The notes beneath the pieces were generated by a model, which worked only from the letters and a program-made list of their open reading frames with translations, searched no databases and was not told where the DNA came from. A stretch of DNA of 6,496 nucleotides from Clostridia bacterium (GTDB lineage: Bacteria; Bacillota; Clostridia; Oscillospirales; Acutalibacteraceae), in assembly GCA_900759575.1 (NCBI GenBank), contig CAAEVU010000162.1, positions 1-6,496 of the forward strand, given 5' to 3'. Within the stretch, counting starts at the first letter, position 1. Each line of letters opens with the position of its first letter. The position numbers and the translations under genes were made by a program. Positions 5,865 to 6,496 of the stretch are shown here, one piece after another.

Positions 5865-5885
5865 TTTTGAGGGAAAGCCTCAAAA
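5865..5885 (+). repeat. Stem-loop in the dnaA leader
   Basis: TTTTGAGG (5865-5872), loop GAAAG, CCTCAAAA (5878-5885): a perfect 8-bp stem just after the predicted dnaA transcript start. No long U-tract follows, so it is not an intrinsic terminator; it may stabilise the 5' end of the message. Confidence 0.5.
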
Positions 5886-5905
5886 ACGGGAAGATCGGGA
5901 AATGA

Positions 5906-5921
5906 TGCGGGACGTCCCGCA
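5906..5921. promoter_or_regulatory. 16-bp perfect palindrome in the dnaA leader (possible operator)
   Basis: TGCGGGACGTCCCGCA is perfectly self-complementary and GC-rich in an otherwise AT-rich leader, about 60 nt after the predicted -10 and 32 nt before the start codon. With no spacer it is better suited to binding a dimeric protein on DNA than to forming an RNA hairpin, though a 6-bp stem with a 4-nt loop is possible. Which factor binds, if any, is not known from the sequence. Confidence 0.45.
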
Positions 5922-5938
5922 AAAGATTGCGTTTAGTT

Positions 5939-5943
5939 GGAGG
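5939..5943 (+). promoter_or_regulatory. Shine-Dalgarno site supporting the TTG start of dnaA
   Basis: GGAGG within GGAGGGG, with 9 nt before the TTG at 5953. It decides in favour of this non-ATG start, which also gives the usual DnaA domain I length. Confidence 0.8.
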
Positions 5944-5952
5944 GGAATCAAT

Positions 5953-6496
5953 TTGGATTCATTCGATCAGGCTTGGGAGCTCATCTGCCAGTTCTGCAAA
6001 TCAAATATCACGGAGGTGGCTTACAACACCTGGTTCAGCCGCTTAAAACCTGTGAGCCTGGACTTTGACCGGGCCATGGCCATCATCGAGGCGCCCAACG
6101 AGTTTCACAAGCAGACGCTTCTGCGCTGCTACAGCGACTTGTTGAAGGAAGCTTTTCAAAACGTGTTCGGCGGAGGGATCTCTTTCCAGATCTGCGTCCA
6201 CGAGGAATTGAAAGCGCCGCAGCCTCAGGAAGAAGACCCCTTCGAACAGGATGATTACGAGCTGACCTTCGACACCTTCGTGGTGGGGCCGTCCAACCGG
6301 TTTGCCCACGCCGCCTGCCAGGCGGTGGCGGCCAAGCCTGCTTTGCTGTACAACCCCTTGTTCATCTACGGCAGCTCCGGGTTGGGAAAAACCCACCTGC
6401 TCAACGCTGTGGCCAAGGAGTTCAAGAAGAATTTTCCGGACCGTTCAGTGATCTACGCCAAGAGCGAGGACTTCACCAACGAGATCATCGCCGCCA
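5953..6496 (+). CDS. dnaA: Chromosomal replication initiator DnaA, N-terminal part
   Basis: AAA+ ATPase that binds DnaA boxes at oriC, melts the DNA and recruits the replicative helicase. The first 181 codons are present and the frame is open at the right edge (family about 440-460 aa). Domain I occupies about 1-83 (FDQAWELICQFC, AYNTWFSRLKPV with Trp27); a short acidic linker (domain II) covers about 86-103; the AAA+ domain begins at LTFDTFVVGPSNRFAHAA (104-121), and Walker A is GSSGLGKTHLL (140-150, Lys146-Thr147). The start is TTG at 5953, nine nt after GGAGG (5939-5943); no ATG or GTG upstream in this frame fits better. It is transcribed divergently from rpmH. Very secure identification. 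Confidence 0.97.
   Translation, partial: MDSFDQAWELICQFCKSNITEVAYNTWFSRLKPVSLDFDRAMAIIEAPNEFHKQTLLRCYSDLLKEAFQNVFGGGISFQICVHEELKAPQPQEEDPFEQDDYELTFDTFVVGPSNRFAHAACQAVAAKPALLYNPLFIYGSSGLGKTHLLNAVAKEFKKNFPDRSVIYAKSEDFTNEIIAA

Overview
The window reads as the replication-origin-proximal housekeeping locus of a fairly GC-rich member of the Clostridia (Bacillota). The gene order dnaA <- divergent -> rpmH-rnpA-yidD-yidC-jag-mnmE-mnmG is the classic Gram-positive origin arrangement. The protein sequences and the small palindromic intergenic modules suggest a gut Oscillospiraceae/Ruminococcaceae-type organism. That lineage guess is inference from family resemblance, not a database result.

Layout. 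On the minus strand, reading right to left: rpmH (L34, 44 aa), rnpA (RNase P protein), yidD, yidC (membrane insertase), jag/khpB (RNA-binding protein), mnmE (tRNA-modification GTPase) and the N-terminal 279 codons of mnmG, which runs off the left edge. On the plus strand the first 181 codons of dnaA run off the right edge. The rpmH-dnaA gap holds two divergent promoters with near-consensus elements: TTGACA-N18-TATAAT for rpmH and TTGAAA-N17-TATACT with an extended -10 for dnaA.

How the genes work together. rpmH to jag form one tightly packed transcription unit: TTGA overlap of rnpA/yidD, 8 nt between yidD and yidC, and jag starting 20 nt after the yidC stop. It combines a ribosomal protein, tRNA 5'-end maturation and membrane-protein insertion. 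A strong intrinsic terminator follows jag, so mnmE/mnmG (the two subunits of the U34 carboxymethylaminomethyl tRNA-modifying enzyme) probably depend on read-through or on a promoter I cannot see. A weaker hairpin lies between rpmH and rnpA and may lower downstream expression relative to L34.

Most notable non-gene structure: the 486-nt gap between mnmE and mnmG, genes that are usually almost adjacent, is filled by a roughly 440-bp repeat-like segment. It is bounded by perfect 12-bp inverted repeats with two further homologous segments nested inside in inverted orientation. Other points worth a look are a 60-odd-residue Arg/Gly/Asn-rich tail on Jag, a 16-bp perfect palindrome in the dnaA leader, and the absence of recognisable DnaA boxes upstream of dnaA. 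I did not find clear evidence of a wholly new biological system; the genes are core housekeeping genes.
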